Positions 36,371 through 48,875 of a stretch of DNA of 64,000 nt are shown in pieces (within the stretch, counting starts at the first letter, position 1; each line of letters begins with the position of its first letter). The DNA is from Tragulus kanchil (lineage: Eukaryota > Chordata > Mammalia > Artiodactyla > Tragulidae): contig JAIOJX010000006.1 of the NCBI GenBank assembly GCA_022376925.1, positions 61,899,394 through 61,963,393 of the forward strand, written 5' to 3'. The notes under the pieces are model-generated. The model was not told the origin of the DNA. It searched no databases and saw only the letters and a list, made by a program, of their open reading frames with translations. Made by a program: the position numbers and the translations under genes.

Positions 36371-36595
36371 TGAATATATAGGTGGCTCAGTGGTAAAGAA
36401 TCTGACTGCCAATTCAGGAAGGACAGGAGACCCGGGTTCAATTCCTTGGTTGGGAAGATCCCCTGGAGTAGGAAATGGCAACTCACTGTAGTTTTTTTCC
36501 CTGGAAAGTTCCATGGACAGAGGAGCCTGGCGGTCCACAGCCCATTACTAAGCGATGGACACAATTGAATGACTCTACACATGTGCACATGATTT
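36371..36595 (+). mobile_element. Bov-tA SINE
   Basis: Head 'ggtggctcagtggtaaagaa', 'gggttcaattccttgg', body 'gaagatcccctggagtagga', 'ctggaaagttccatggacag', tail 'acacaattgaatgactctac'. Its right part is repeated at 37514-37700 by duplication 11, where the head is missing. Confidence 0.88.
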
Positions 36596-38629
36596 TATCC
36601 ACCTCTGTGAACTGGTTCCTCCTGGTATCAATACCTAAAGTTATAATTAGAATCTTTTTGTCAGATCATCTGATGTGATTCTCTGCTTCCCTGTTTCACA
36701 GCAGGTGTGAGCACAGCTGAAGATTTGGGAGGGAGAGTCACTTATCTTCCAGGATTATTCCATATACAAAAGGACTTGGAGCACTCTGGACCTGGAGTTC
36801 TAAGTAGCACTAGCTGCCAGGATACTCTAGGGTACCCCACACCTTTGTGGGTGCCCCAGAGTAGTGCTTATCTACATCATTGGTCACTAACAAGCCAAGT
36901 GAGACCCAGAGAGGAATTTGGTGTGCCTTTATTTTGTTTTATTTCTTTGGATTTGGTGTTTTGCATGCAAGTACATATCCAGTAAGTGGCAAAATTGGTG
37001 TTAGAATCAAAGTGCCCACTTTCCTTTTCCAGTCTTCCCGCTAAAGAATGCTCTCATTGCTGTAAAATGACTATGTCCTACCCATTCCCTACTTATTAAT
37101 CCTTCGACACTCCCTACCTTCATCTCACCCTTAACTGGGGTCCTTACCTCTTAATTCACTATGAAATTAGAGGATAGAGGAGCATCAGCTTATCTTCACA
37201 CCCTCAGATCTGCCAGCCTGCCTGCCTGTATGCTCTGTTCACCTTCCCTTCACAAGTGACAGACTCTCATGCTCCTGCCTAAGGCCCAGTTTCTTCCTGA
37301 TACTGAGGACTGTATTCATTGAGTTATCCTTGTTCTCTCTTGCTTCTTCAATCTCTCCTTCCTACTGGATCATTCTCAACATATAAATATATGCAGTTAC
37401 CTTCATAGGAAAAGGAATGTTCTCATGGTCCCTTCATCTACTGTGGTGTTTCTATGCTTCCTGAAAGAATTCTTTCCTAAGAGAACTGGCAGTACGTTTT
37501 TACTTCCTCTGGTCCAATTCAGGAAGGACAGGAGACCCGGGTTCAATTCCTTGGTTGGGAAGATCCCCTGGAGTAGGAAATGGCAACTCACTGTAGTTTT
37601 TTTCCCTGGAAAGTTCCATGGACAGAGGAGCCTGGTGGTCCACAGCCCATTACTAAGCGATGGACACAATTGAATGACTCTACACATGTGCACATGATTT
37701 TATCCACCTCTGTGAACTGGTTCCTCCTGGTATCAATACCTAAAGTTATAATTAGAATCTTTTTGTCAGATCATCTGATGTGATTCTCTGCTTCCCTGTT
37801 TCACAGCAGGTGTGAGCACAGCTGAAGATTTGGGGGGGAGAGTCACTTATCTTCCAGGATTATTCCATATACAAAAGGACTTGGAGCACTCTGGACCTGG
37901 AGTTCTAAGTAGCACTAGCTGCCAGGATACTCTAGGGTACCCCACACCTTTGTGGGTGCCCCAGAGTAGTGCTTATCTACATCATTGGTCACTAACAAGC
38001 CAAGTGAGACCCAGAGAGGAATTTGGTGTGCCTTTATTTTGTTTTATTTCTTTGGATTTGGTGTTTTGCATGCAAGTACATATCCAGTAAGTGGCAAAAT
38101 TGGTGTTAGAATCAAAGTGCCCACTTTCCTTTTCCAGTCTTCCCGCTAAAGAATGCTCTCATTGCTGTAAAATGACTATGTCCTACCCATTCCCTACTTA
38201 TTAATCCTTCGACACTCCCTACCTTCATCTCACCCTTAACTGGGGTCCTTACCTCTTAATTCACTATGAAATTAGAGGATAGAGGAGCATCAGCTTATCT
38301 TCACACCCTCAGATCTGCCAGCCTGCCTGCCTGTATGCTCTGTTCACCTTCCCTTCACAAGTGACAGACTCTCATGCTCCTGCCTAAGGCCCAGTTTCTT
38401 CCTGATACTGAGGACTGTATTCATTGAGTTATCCTTGTTCTCTCTTGCTTCTTCAATCTCTCCTTCCTACTGGATCATTCTCAACATATAAATATATGCA
38501 GTTACCTTCATAGGAAAAGGAATGTTCTCATGGTCCCTTCATCTACTGTGGTGTTTCTATGCTTCCCTGAAAGAATTCTTTCCTAAGAGAACTGGCAGTA
38601 CTTGTTCTGTCTACTTCCTCTGGTCCAAT
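36409..38629. repeat. Tandem duplication 11 (unit about 1.105 kb)
   Basis: Copies at 36409-37518 and 37514-38629, joined at short microhomology. Two substitutions are visible ('ctggcggtcc' against 'ctggtggtcc'; 'gggagggag' against 'ggggggag'). Copy 1 shows extra errors in its last 60 bases ('cagtacgtttttacttcc' against 'cagtacttgttctgtctact'). Confidence 0.95.
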
Positions 38630-38779
38630 GGATTGACTCATCAACCTCCTCATACTAGGCTTTCTTTACCTACCACACCGACAAAGTTACACTTGTTACC
38701 AACAAGCCCCATCTTGCAAGATCGAGTCGTGAGTTCCCGTCTGTCTTCCTAACCTCCCACCACTACTGAACACAGTGAA
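38630..38779. other. Short unclassified spacer
   Basis: Between duplication 11 and an L2 fragment. No feature seen. Confidence 0.4.
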
Positions 38780-39115
38780 CACACTGTTTTTCAGGAAGCA
38801 GTTTCTTCATCTAACCACTGACCTCCTTGCTCTTCCTTGACATTCCTAACTTACTTCTCTCCTGGGGCCTTTGCATTGGCTGTCCCCTCTTGAAATGCTT
38901 TCTGCCCAGATCTTCTTTAGAGTTCTTCTCTCTCATCATCCAGGTTTCTCCTCAAATATTAATATCTCCTTAGAAAGACCTTCTCTGACTATTTTATCTA
39001 AAGTAGAACCCTCCCGTCTTCCATTGCTCTCTATTCCTTTATGATACTTTATTCTTATTCATATACTGTATCTATACTACAATTTACATGTATATTTTAT
39101 TTGCTGTTATTGACA
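38780..39115 (+). mobile_element. LINE-2 3' end
   Basis: Follows the typical L2 3' order: 'ggcctttgcattggctgtcc', 'tgaaatgctttctgcccaga', 'ggtttctcctcaaat', 'agaccttctctgactatttt', then a T-rich 'ctctattcctttatgatact'. Ancient mammalian repeat on the plus strand. Confidence 0.75.
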
Positions 39116-39119
39116 GGTA

Positions 39120-39350
39120 ATATGACAGAGTGATTAAATATAAAGATTCTGAATCTCAAATTCCTAGATGCAGACATTTCTAACTCTGTGACCTTGGACA
39201 GCTTAACCTCTCTTTTCCACTGAATTCTAACCTTTAAAATAGAGACATTATTTAGTACTTATATACTGTTTCAAAGATAAAATGAGTTAAAAGTCATGCT
39301 TAAGATAAGTGAGTCATCTAGTGCTATGTAAATAATAGATATTAACATTG
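39120..39350 (+). mobile_element. MIR SINE
   Basis: 'ctctgtgaccttggacagct', 'taacctctcttttccactga', 'taaaatagagacattattta', then 'gataaaatgagttaaa' follows the MIR consensus layout. The right two-thirds recurs at 40304-40470 by duplication 12. Confidence 0.75.
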
Positions 39351-39918
39351 TCATCTTTTATTATTGTTTTGTGTGCCACTGTTTATTATTATTTGTTTTA
39401 TTATTATTCTTGTGTACCACTGTTTTTCTAATTCCTGGAGCTGTCACAGTATCTGGTACCTTTATGCTTATTAATATTTAGATATTGAATGAACAAATTA
39501 ATAACTTGCAGCTAAGTGAACCTGGGTCTCATATCTTCACAAATGAGGTTTGTATGGTCTTAAAACAAGATAACTTTGAGAATGGCCTACATAAATAACA
39601 AAGATAGTCTTTCAGGAGCTAAAAGTGAGTGAGAATACTTGTAAAATAAACACCCGCATATGCCTAGTTATCAGTTAGGGTTCTGGTGACCTTCCATTTA
39701 GTCGTTTCTATTTACATGGACACCATAGGCAGAACAAGAAGTTATAAAATCTTTGAAGTGAAGGAGGACACAGAATAATGAATAATATGTTGAAAGTATA
39801 CATTTTCCTTATTTAAGGAAGAAGATAGTGGAAAAATAAATGAATGACAAAATAAGAATCAAGGTTCTAATTTTAGCTTTAGGTATTTGCTCCTATACTA
39901 TTTAAAATGTTCTCAAGC

Positions 39919-40221
39919 GGGCTTCTCTGGTGGTCCAGTGGGGAAAGAGTCTGCCTTGCAGTGCAAGGGGCACCAGTTTGATCCCTGACCTGGGGAAATC
40001 CCATGTACCGCGGATCAGCTGGGTTGGTGTGTCCAATCATGAGCCAGAGTTCTGGAGTGCATGCTCCCAGAGCTGTTGCTTTTCATGGAGAGAGGCCACT
40101 GCAATGGATGGCCCACACAGGCCAAAGAATAAAGCCAGATGAACCTAGATGAATAGGAAACCAATAAAAGAGGCCAAAATTTTTAAAAAAATGAAAAAGA
40201 AAATCAACTCTAAAAAAAAAA
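39919..40221 (+). mobile_element. CHR-2-like SINE with 10-bp target duplication
   Basis: Begins 'gggcttctctggtggtccag', contains 'ctgccttgcagtgcaagggg' and 'ccaatcatgagccagagttc', and ends 'accaataaaagaggcc' plus an A-rich tail. Perfect flanking duplication GTTCTCAAGC at 39909-39918 and 40222-40231. Confidence 0.9.
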
Positions 40222-41032
40222 GTTCTCAAGCAATTTGTCCCTTACTATTTTCTATTTAGAGTTATATTTTTTTTTCTGTTATTGACATCTCTTTTCCACT
40301 TTTGACCTTGGACAGCTTAACCTCTCTTTTCCACTGAATTCTAACCTTTAAAATAGAGACATTATTTAGTACTTATATACTGTTTCAAAGATAAAATGAG
40401 TTAAAAGTCATGCTTAAGATAAGTGAGTCATCTAGTGCTATGTAAATAATAGATATTAACATTGTCATCTTTTATTATTGTTTTGTGTGCCACTGTTTAT
40501 TATTATTTGTTTTATTATTATTCTTGTGTACCACTGTTTTTCTAATTCCTGGAGCTGTCACAGTATCTGGTACCTTTATGCTTATTAATATTTAGATATT
40601 GAATGAACAAATTAATAACTTGCAGCTAAGTGAACCTGGGTCTCATATCTTCACAAATGAGGTTTGTATGGTCTTAAAACAAGATAACTTTGAGAATGGC
40701 CTACATAAATAACAAAGATAGTCTTTCAGGAGCTAAAAGTGAGTGAGAATACTTGTAAAATAAACACCCGCATATGCCTAGTTATCAGTTAGGGTTCTGG
40801 TGACCTTCCATTTAGTCGTTTCTATTTACATGGACACCATAGGCAGAACAAGAAGTTATAAAATCTTTGAAGTGAAGGAGGACACAGAATAATGAATAAT
40901 ATGTTGAAAGTATACATTTTCCTTATTTAAGGAAGAAGATAGTGGAAAAATAAATGAATGACAAAATAAGAATCAAGGTTCTAATTTTAGCTTTAGGTAT
41001 TTGCTCCTATACTATTTAAAATGTTCTCAAGC

Positions 41033-41335
41033 GGGCTTCTCTGGTGGTCCAGTGGGGAAAGAGTCTGCCTTGCAGTGCAAGGGGCACCAGTTTGATCCCT
41101 GACCTGGGGAAATCCCATGTACCGCGGCTCAGCTGGGTTGGTGTGTCCAATCATGAGCCAGAGTTCTGGAGTGCATGCTCCCAGAGCTGTTGCTTTTCAT
41201 GGAGAGAGGCCACTGCAATGGATGGCCCACACAGGCCAAAGAATAAAGCCAGATGAACCTAGATGAATAGGAAACCAATAAAAGAGGCCAAAATTTTTAA
41301 AAAAATGAAAAAGAAAATCAACTCTAAAAAAAAAA
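41033..41335 (+). mobile_element. Duplicate of the CHR-2-like SINE
   Basis: Same insertion as at 39919, with the same flanking GTTCTCAAGC, so it is a copy made by duplication 12 and not a second insertion. Confidence 0.9.
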
Positions 41336-43429
41336 GTTCTCAAGCAATTTGTCCCTTACTATTTTCTATTTAGAGTTATATTTTTCTTCCTGTCTAGTTG
41401 AACAGATTCCTCTGAGTCAGTAAGTTACCCTCAAAATCAAGACAGAGTCTTCTAGAAATAGAGCTGTTGAATGACTGTAATTTGTAAAGTGTCAAGTACA
41501 AGTATTAAAATATAGCTAAATCTAATTCAGAAAATGTTCCTTTAAGAGAAATATTCCCAACATTTCATTAATGAGAGATTACATATGGAGTACAGGAGTT
41601 TCTGTAGTCTCTAAGAAATGTGTGCTAAATTTGTTCATTTGTTCCTTGGTAGTCCAAAATAACAGTGCTTTTTAGGTACTAGCAAAACTATAGCATATTT
41701 GCCTTGACGATGAACTAGTACTCTTGAGGTCAACTGTACATGAACATAATGAGCATAGTGCATTTAATCTTACCTTCTCACTGGTTCTCCAAGACATCTT
41801 ATCTAAAGAATACTGATCACTAACTTATTACTTCCTGTAGGACATAAACCTATTCATTTGATGGCTGTCAAGGTTTTTAGACCTCACAAAAGTATGCAAA
41901 GTTATAGTGTAAATGGAAATTTGAAATGTCCACGTGTGGCTTTACAGCATTTAGCTACAACTGAAGTATGCTTAGAAAGCTTTTGAAAAGGAGAAAGCAT
42001 TTAAAAGTATATACTCACTGTTCTGTTGAAATTTTTCTAGATCACTTTTTAGAAATTAATCAACTTGAATGACTGAGTATATTTAGATAACATTAATTAG
42101 ATAACATGAATAGTTTTGCAGTTTTCATAAAACTTAGGTTTCTAGCTAATGATCATTTAGAGAAAAGGAGCAAGCTCTCTTTTAGTTTCTTGTATTAATG
42201 AAGACATTTTCAGACCAGATACTCAAGGATCATTATAGAATGAGACTTTGACAGTAGAGACTTTGCCATATGGGCTCATAAATTTCTATAGCTAATGGAA
42301 TATCAATGAGATTGTTTTCTGTCAGTTACTGCAATAAAAGGGAAAGGCCAGATGAACCTAGATGAATAGGAAACCAATAAAAGAGGCCAAAATTTTAAAA
42401 ATGAAAAAGAAAATCAACTCTAAAAAAAAAAGTTCTCAAGCAATTTGTCCCTTACTATTTTCTATTTAGAGTTATATTTTTCTTCCTGTCTAGTTGAACA
42501 GATTCCTCTGAGTCAGTAAGTTACCCTCAAAATCAAGACAGAGTCTTCTAGAAATAGAGCTGTTGAATGACTGTAATTTGTAAAGTGTCAAGTACAAGTA
42601 TTAAAATATAGCTAAATCTAATTCAGAAAATGTTCCTTTAAGAGAAATATTCCCAACATTTCATTAATGAGAGATTACATATGGAGTACAGGAGTTTCTG
42701 TAGTCTCTAAGAAATGTGTGCTAAATTTGTTCATTTGTTCCTTGGTAGTCCAAAATAACAGTGCTTTTTAGGTACTAGCAAAACTATAGCATATTTGCCT
42801 TGACGATGAACTAGTACTCTTGAGGTCAACTGTACATGAACATAATGAGCATAGTGCATTTAATCTTACCTTCTCACTGGTTCTCCAAGACATCTTATCT
42901 AAAGAATACTGATCACTAACTTATTACTTCCTGTAGGACATAAACCTATTCATTTGATGGCTGTCAAGGTTTTTAGACCTCACAAAAGTATGCAAAGTTA
43001 TAGTGTAAATGGAAATTTGAAATGTCCACGTGTGGCTTTACAGCATTTAGCTACAACTGAAGTATGCTTAGAAAGCTTTTGAAAAGGAGAAAGCATTTAA
43101 AAGTATATACTCACTGTTCTGTTGAAATTTTTCTAGATCACTTTTTAGAAATTAATCAACTTGAATGACTGAGTATATTTAGATAACATTAATTAGATAA
43201 CATGAATAGTTTTGCAGTTTTCATAAAACTTAGGTTTCTAGCTAATGATCATTTAGAGAAAAGGAGCAAGCACTCTTTTAGTTTCTTGTATTAATGAAGA
43301 CATTTTCAGACCAGATACTCAAGGATCATTATAGAATGAGACTTTGACAGTAGAGACTTTGCCATATGGGCTCATAAATTTCTATAGCTAATGGAATATC
43401 AATGAGATTGTTTTCTGTCAGTTACTGCA
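41249..43429. repeat. Tandem duplication 13 (unit about 1.10 kb)
   Basis: Copies at 41249-42333 and 42348-43429 with a 14-base filler. One substitution ('caagctctctttt' against 'caagcactctttt'). The left end of copy 2 is a headless SINE tail (42348-42430). Apart from the SINE, the sequence is unclassified. Confidence 0.95.
42348..42430 (+). mobile_element. SINE tail stub at duplication junction
   Basis: The third occurrence of the 3' end of the 39919 SINE, lacking its head because copy 2 of duplication 13 starts inside it. Confidence 0.85.
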
Positions 43430-45524
43430 TTGGAGGCAAAATGATGGCAGTTGGTAGATTTTGGAAAGAAAATATCTTTGTTTCTGTTTTACTCTAACTC
43501 CCCGTCTGTTGCTTTAACTTCATGCAATTATTTCTGATAGAATGAAGTTTAAATCACTAGTTCCAGTGTATTTATGTATTTTTTTCTTAATATTATTCAT
43601 TTCTAAATTCTTGATAATATGGGCTAGAAGAAAAGTTATTAAACAATAAAGTTATTAAACAAATGAATTACTTCAATTGATAGTAAAAGTTGCCTTCTCT
43701 GTGCTTCTGATGTTTCATTGATGCCATCAGCTTCTCTGAGCTACCCTCTCTCAGTTCTATGAAGGCTAACCTCCTTATAAGTTGTACTGTCCTTTCCAGT
43801 GGCAAAGGTAAAGGTCTCACTTTACCATTTTGCTTGACTTCAAATTATTTGGTACATTTAATGCTAGTGGCTGACCTATTTCTCTTTAGAGCCTGCTGAG
43901 ACCTTTGCTTCCATGGCAACATAATAATCTAGTCATATCTTCCTCTTTCCAGCTTTCTACTGAAGGATCATGGGCTCCCCATGTCTCATCCACTGCTCAG
44001 TCTGATGCTTGGCAAATCTTCTTCTAGGCCTCAACTGTAATTTATAAACACAACTCTTTACCAAAAGCCTGCTTGTCATTTACTGCTCCCTGTTGTACAG
44101 ACCTACCTGTCTTTCTGGTATTTTGACAGTAAATATGAAGGCAATGCTGTTATTTATTTGTTCTTCTTCCTGAAATTTTTCTGCTCCTTTGTTCGAATAT
44201 TCCCTTAAGAACTCAAAGCCTAGGGTTTACTTTAAAACTTAGATTTAGTCTATCACTATCCTTATTCTAAGTCTAAAAAAAATGGTATAGTTTTGTTTTA
44301 TCAATACTTTTTCAGGATAATCTAAATTCACAGATCATTTAAATATTTTATCTCATGCCTCCATATTACGATGTCAATTTCCACTCATTGTACTTGTTTA
44401 GTTGCATAAGTATATGCATTCATGATCACTGTTCCTCTATTAGACTCAGAAAGACAAAAAACTTTGCGGCCTTTGGGCTCATAAATTTCTATAGCTAATG
44501 GAATATCAATGAGATTGTTTTCTGTCAGTTACTGCATTGGAGGCAAAATGATGGCAGTTGGTAGATTTTGGAAAGAAAATATCTTTGTTTCTGTTTTACT
44601 CTAACTCCCCGTCTGTTGCTTTAACTTCATGCAATTATTTCTGATAGAATGAAGTTTAAATCACTAGTTCCAGTGTATTTATGTATTTTTTTCTTAATAT
44701 TATTCATTTCTAAATTCTTGATAATATGGGCTAGAAGAAAAGTTATTAAACAATAAAGTTATTAAACAAATGAATTACTTCAATTGATAGTAAAAGTTGC
44801 CTTCTCTGTGCTTCTGATGTTTCATTGATGCCATCAGCTTCTCTGAGCTACCCTCTCTCAGTTCTATGAAGGCTAACCTCCTTATAAGTTGTACTGTCCT
44901 TTCCAGTGGCAAAGGTAAAGGTCTCACTTTACCATTTTGCTTGACTTCAAATTATTTGGTACATTTAATGCTAGTGGCTGACCTATTTCTCTTTAGAGCC
45001 TGCTGAGACCTTTGCTTCCATGGCAACATAATAATCTAGTCATATCTTCCTCTTTCCAGCTTTCTACTGAAGGATCATGGGCTCCCCATGTCTCATCCAC
45101 TGCTCAGTCTGATGCTTGGCAAATCTTCTTCTAGGCCTCAACTGTAATTTATAAACACAACTCTTTACCAAAAGCCTGCTTGTCATTTACTGCTCCCTGT
45201 TGTACAGACCTACCTGTCTTTCTGGTATTTTGACAGTAAATATGAAGGCAATGCTGTTATTTATTTGTTCTTCTTCCTGAAATTTTTCTGCTCCTTTGTT
45301 CGAATATTCCCTTAAGAACTCAAAGCCTAGGGTTTACTTTAAAACTTAGATTTAGTCTATCACTATCCTTATTCTAAGTCTAAAAAAAATGGTATAGTTT
45401 TGTTTTATCAATACTTTTTCAGGATAATCTAAATTCACAGATCATTTAAATATTTTATCTCATGCCTCCATATTACGATGTCAATTTCCACTCATTGTAC
45501 TTGTTTAGTTGCATAAGTATATGC
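43368..45524. repeat. Tandem duplication 14 (unit 1.107 kb)
   Basis: Copies at 43368-44417 and 44475-45524, separated by a 57-base filler (44418-44474) that I could not match elsewhere in the window. Otherwise near-identical unclassified sequence. Confidence 0.95.
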
Positions 45525-45999
45525 CACTTTCAATGAATCTTGAAAATTAAAGAAGTTTGATTGACCGGTTATATTGTAGATTTTCCTAAAAGAAATTTTT
45601 TTTCATTAAATTCTTTTTAATATTTATTTTTTAAAGATTTTCATATAATTTTTAAATGATTAACTTTCCAGTCTAGAAATACTTTATGAATGAGCTTAAA
45701 TATGCTTTTTTCTCCTATACCAAATAGATTAGGAAATTCTACTTTCAGCACTTGAACATATAACATGGAACATTGTTCATTCAGGTCTACTAAAATTGCA
45801 GCTTGTTTGGAGGGGCCACCTGCATGCTCATGGGCTTGAAATGAAAAAGTCCTTCTACTTTCAACACTTATCAGGTAATCAGCTTCTCTGATTTGCCTGA
45901 GATTGAGGGGATTGCTAGCATTTTGCTAGTTTAAAACCAAAGGCAGTCCCAGAGGAACTAGAGTGTTTGGGCTGCTACAAGTACTAGTTAAATTGTTCT
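45525..45999. other. Unclassified AT-rich non-coding stretch
   Basis: No gene or nameable repeat. Confidence 0.45.
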
Positions 46000-46192
46000 T
46001 GTGTGTTATGTGCTCCGTTGTGACCTCATGGGCTCTAGCCCACTAGGATCCTTTGTCCATGGAAATTTCCAGGTAAGAAGATTGGAGTGGATTGCCATTT
46101 CATATTCCTGGGGATCTTCCCAACTCAGGGATAGAACCCAAGCCTCTTGTGTCTCCTGAATTGGCAGACAGATTCATTACTACTGAGCCACC
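46000..46192 (-). mobile_element. Bov-tA SINE
   Basis: Minus-strand copy. The right end reads 'ctactgagccacct' (reverse of the head) and 'agggatagaacccaagcctc'. The left carries the reverse of the Bov-A body ('gacctcatgggctctagccc', 'tttgtccatggaaatttcca', 'ggagtggattgccatttc'). Confidence 0.85.
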
Positions 46193-46519
46193 TTCTTTAA
46201 TCACCTGCACTTGAATCTATACATATAAGTATCAGCTATGTAGTCAACCCAAACCTATTGTTTCTAATTACACAGAGATAATCTTGCCATCTGGGTATGA
46301 TATAGTTTTACCTAACATATTTTAATATAACATAAGCTAAATAAAAAACTCACACCTTCTCTTCTAACTTATTGATAACAATAGAATTCTGTCTTTTTAT
46401 TCAAGAAATCTGTATTTATTAAGCAGATATGGTTTGCCTCACATAAAATACTAAAACTGAGGCTATAATTATTAACAAGATTATAATCACTCCAGAGAAT
46501 CCTACCACTTTATTAGATT
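46193..46519. other. Unclassified AT-rich non-coding stretch
   Basis: No feature seen. Confidence 0.45.
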
Positions 46520-48875
46520 GTTGTTAATAATTTGAGGCTCCATCCTAGGTTTTCTAAATGCCCAAACATTTATTTAATTGCCATCTGATTTATATCTCAT
46601 TGTTTATGAGATCTCCTGTTCTTATATTCCCGGAAGTCAAAGTTAATGACAAATGTTCTACCAGATTAACTAATCTCTGGATGTTAATTTTTTCTGCCCA
46701 TGTTGCTGGATGTTAATCAATTGTATACGCCCTCAACCTTTTGAAAGAAGAGTTTGTTTACAGTGGCCAAGCCATGCTCTAAGATTACACCTATACTAGG
46801 AAGCAAGGAAAGCTTAGTGCCACTGTGGGTCAAGGCAGAAATAGACCACAAACTTCACCTTCAGATTTAACCTGTGACTGAACTGTATTCTACATTTGGT
46901 TGTGTTGAGTCAAAGTTGGGAGGTGACAGATTTTCCTGTATGTCTGTCTTCATCTCAGAGTACTAGTCAAACATCAGAAGACTCTTTCTGCATCAAGGAA
47001 ATCCAACTTCTAAAATGGTACCTTACATACAGCAGTTGCTCAATAAAATTTTGTCTAATAGCTTATGCCCTGTTTTAACTAGCATCTCAAATGGGAAGCA
47101 ATTAATTCTCCTGAACTCATATTATGTATTTCATGTTTCAGCACTAAATTAAATCTCCCACATTATTCACTTTATACTTTTTCCCAGCTCCTCTAATTGT
47201 ACTTTAAAAAAATTTAAAGGCTGTGACTATAACTTGCATTTCCTTTGTCTCTCTAAATGCTATAGAACAATGGCAAGAACCTGAAAAACTGCATTGGATG
47301 TTTAGTGACATCAGTGAATGTAAAACACTGGTATTTTTTGCCTGAAAAACTAATCAGATCTGTAAACATGACATGAGTTTGGAAGGGAGAATAGGTGAAT
47401 TAATGTAATTTTAAATCAATTTTTCCCTTCATCTCAATGAGTCTTTGTAGTAAAGTACCAGTAGAATAAACATGTGGAGTGATGATTGATGGTATAGGGT
47501 AACAATTTAATGGATTTCAATGATTATTTTACCTAGAATATGCTTATTCTGGTAATTGTCATCTATTTTAGTTAAACACAGTAGTAATTTATCAACAGTA
47601 AGAAAACAGGCACTTTGCTCTTGTCTGGAGCACAGCACATGTTACCTCCTATGAAATTAAGCATAGAAGAAATTTCCTTGTATTTTCTAAGCATAGAGAA
47701 TCTAAGTTGTTAATAATTTGAGGCTCCATCCTAGGTTTTCTAAATGCCCAAACATTTATTTAATTGCCATCTGATTTATATCTCATTGTTTATGAGATCT
47801 CCTGTTCTTATATTCCCGGAAGTCAAAGTTAATGACAAATGTTCTACCAGATTAACTAATCTCTGGATGTTAATTTTTTCTGCCCATGTTGCTGGGTGTT
47901 AATCAATTGTATACGCCCTCAACCTTTTTGAAAGAAGAGTTTGTTTACAGTGGCCAAGCCATGCTCTAAGATTACACCTATACTAGGAAGCAAGGAAAGC
48001 TTAGTGCCACTGTGGGTCAAGGCAGAAATAGACCACAAACTTCACCTTCAGATTTAACCTGTGACTGAACTGTATTCTACATTTGGTTGTGTTGAGTCAA
48101 AGTTGGGAGGTGACAGATTTTCCTGTATGTCTGTCTTCATCTCAGAGTACTAGTCAAACATCAGAAGACTCTTTCTGCATCAAGGAAATCCAACTTCTAA
48201 AATGGTACCTTACATACAGCAGTTGCTCAATAAAATTTTGTCTAATAGCTTATGCCCTGTTTTAACTAGCATCTCAAATGGGAAGCAATTAATTCTCCTG
48301 AACTCATATTATGTATTTCATGTTTCAGCACTAAATTAAATCTCCCACATTATTCACTTTATACTTTTTCCCAGCTCCTCTAATTGTACTTTAAAAAAAT
48401 TTAAAGGCTGTGACTATAACTTGCATTTCCTTTGTCTCTCTAAATGCTATAGAACAATGGCAAGAACCTGAAAAACTGCATTGGATGTTTAGTGACATCA
48501 GTGAATGTAAAACACTGGTATTTTTTGCCTGAAAAACTAATCAGATCTGTAAACATGACATGAGTTTGGAAGGGAGAATAGGTGAATTAATGTAATTTTA
48601 AATCAATTTTTCCCTTCATCTCAATGAGTCTTTGTAGTAAAGTACCAGTAGAATAAACATGTGGAGTGATGATTGATGGTATAGGGTAACAATTTAATGG
48701 ATTTCAATGATTATTTTACCTAGAATATGCTTATTCTGGTAATTGTCATCTATTTTAGTTAAACACAGTAGTAATTTATCAACAGTAAGAAAACAGGCAC
48801 TTTGCTCTTGTCTGGAGCACAGCACATGTTACCTCCTATGAAATTAAGCATAGAAGAAATTTCCTTGTATTTTCT
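46520..48875. repeat. Tandem duplication 15 (unit about 1.187 kb)
   Basis: Copies at 46520-47688 and 47706-48875 with a 17-base filler. One transition ('gctggatgtt' against 'gctgggtgtt') and a one-base T-run change. The right third (from 47291/48478) appears a third time at 49560. Confidence 0.95.

Larger units (their letters stand above)
39190..41386. repeat. Tandem duplication 12 (unit 1.114 kb)
   Basis: Copies at about 39190-40272 and 40304-41386 with a filler of about 31 bases. Contains MIR and L2 pieces and a whole CHR-like SINE. One substitution in the SINE ('gcggatcagctg' against 'gcggctcagctg'). The last about 135 bases recur a third time through duplication 13. Confidence 0.95.
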
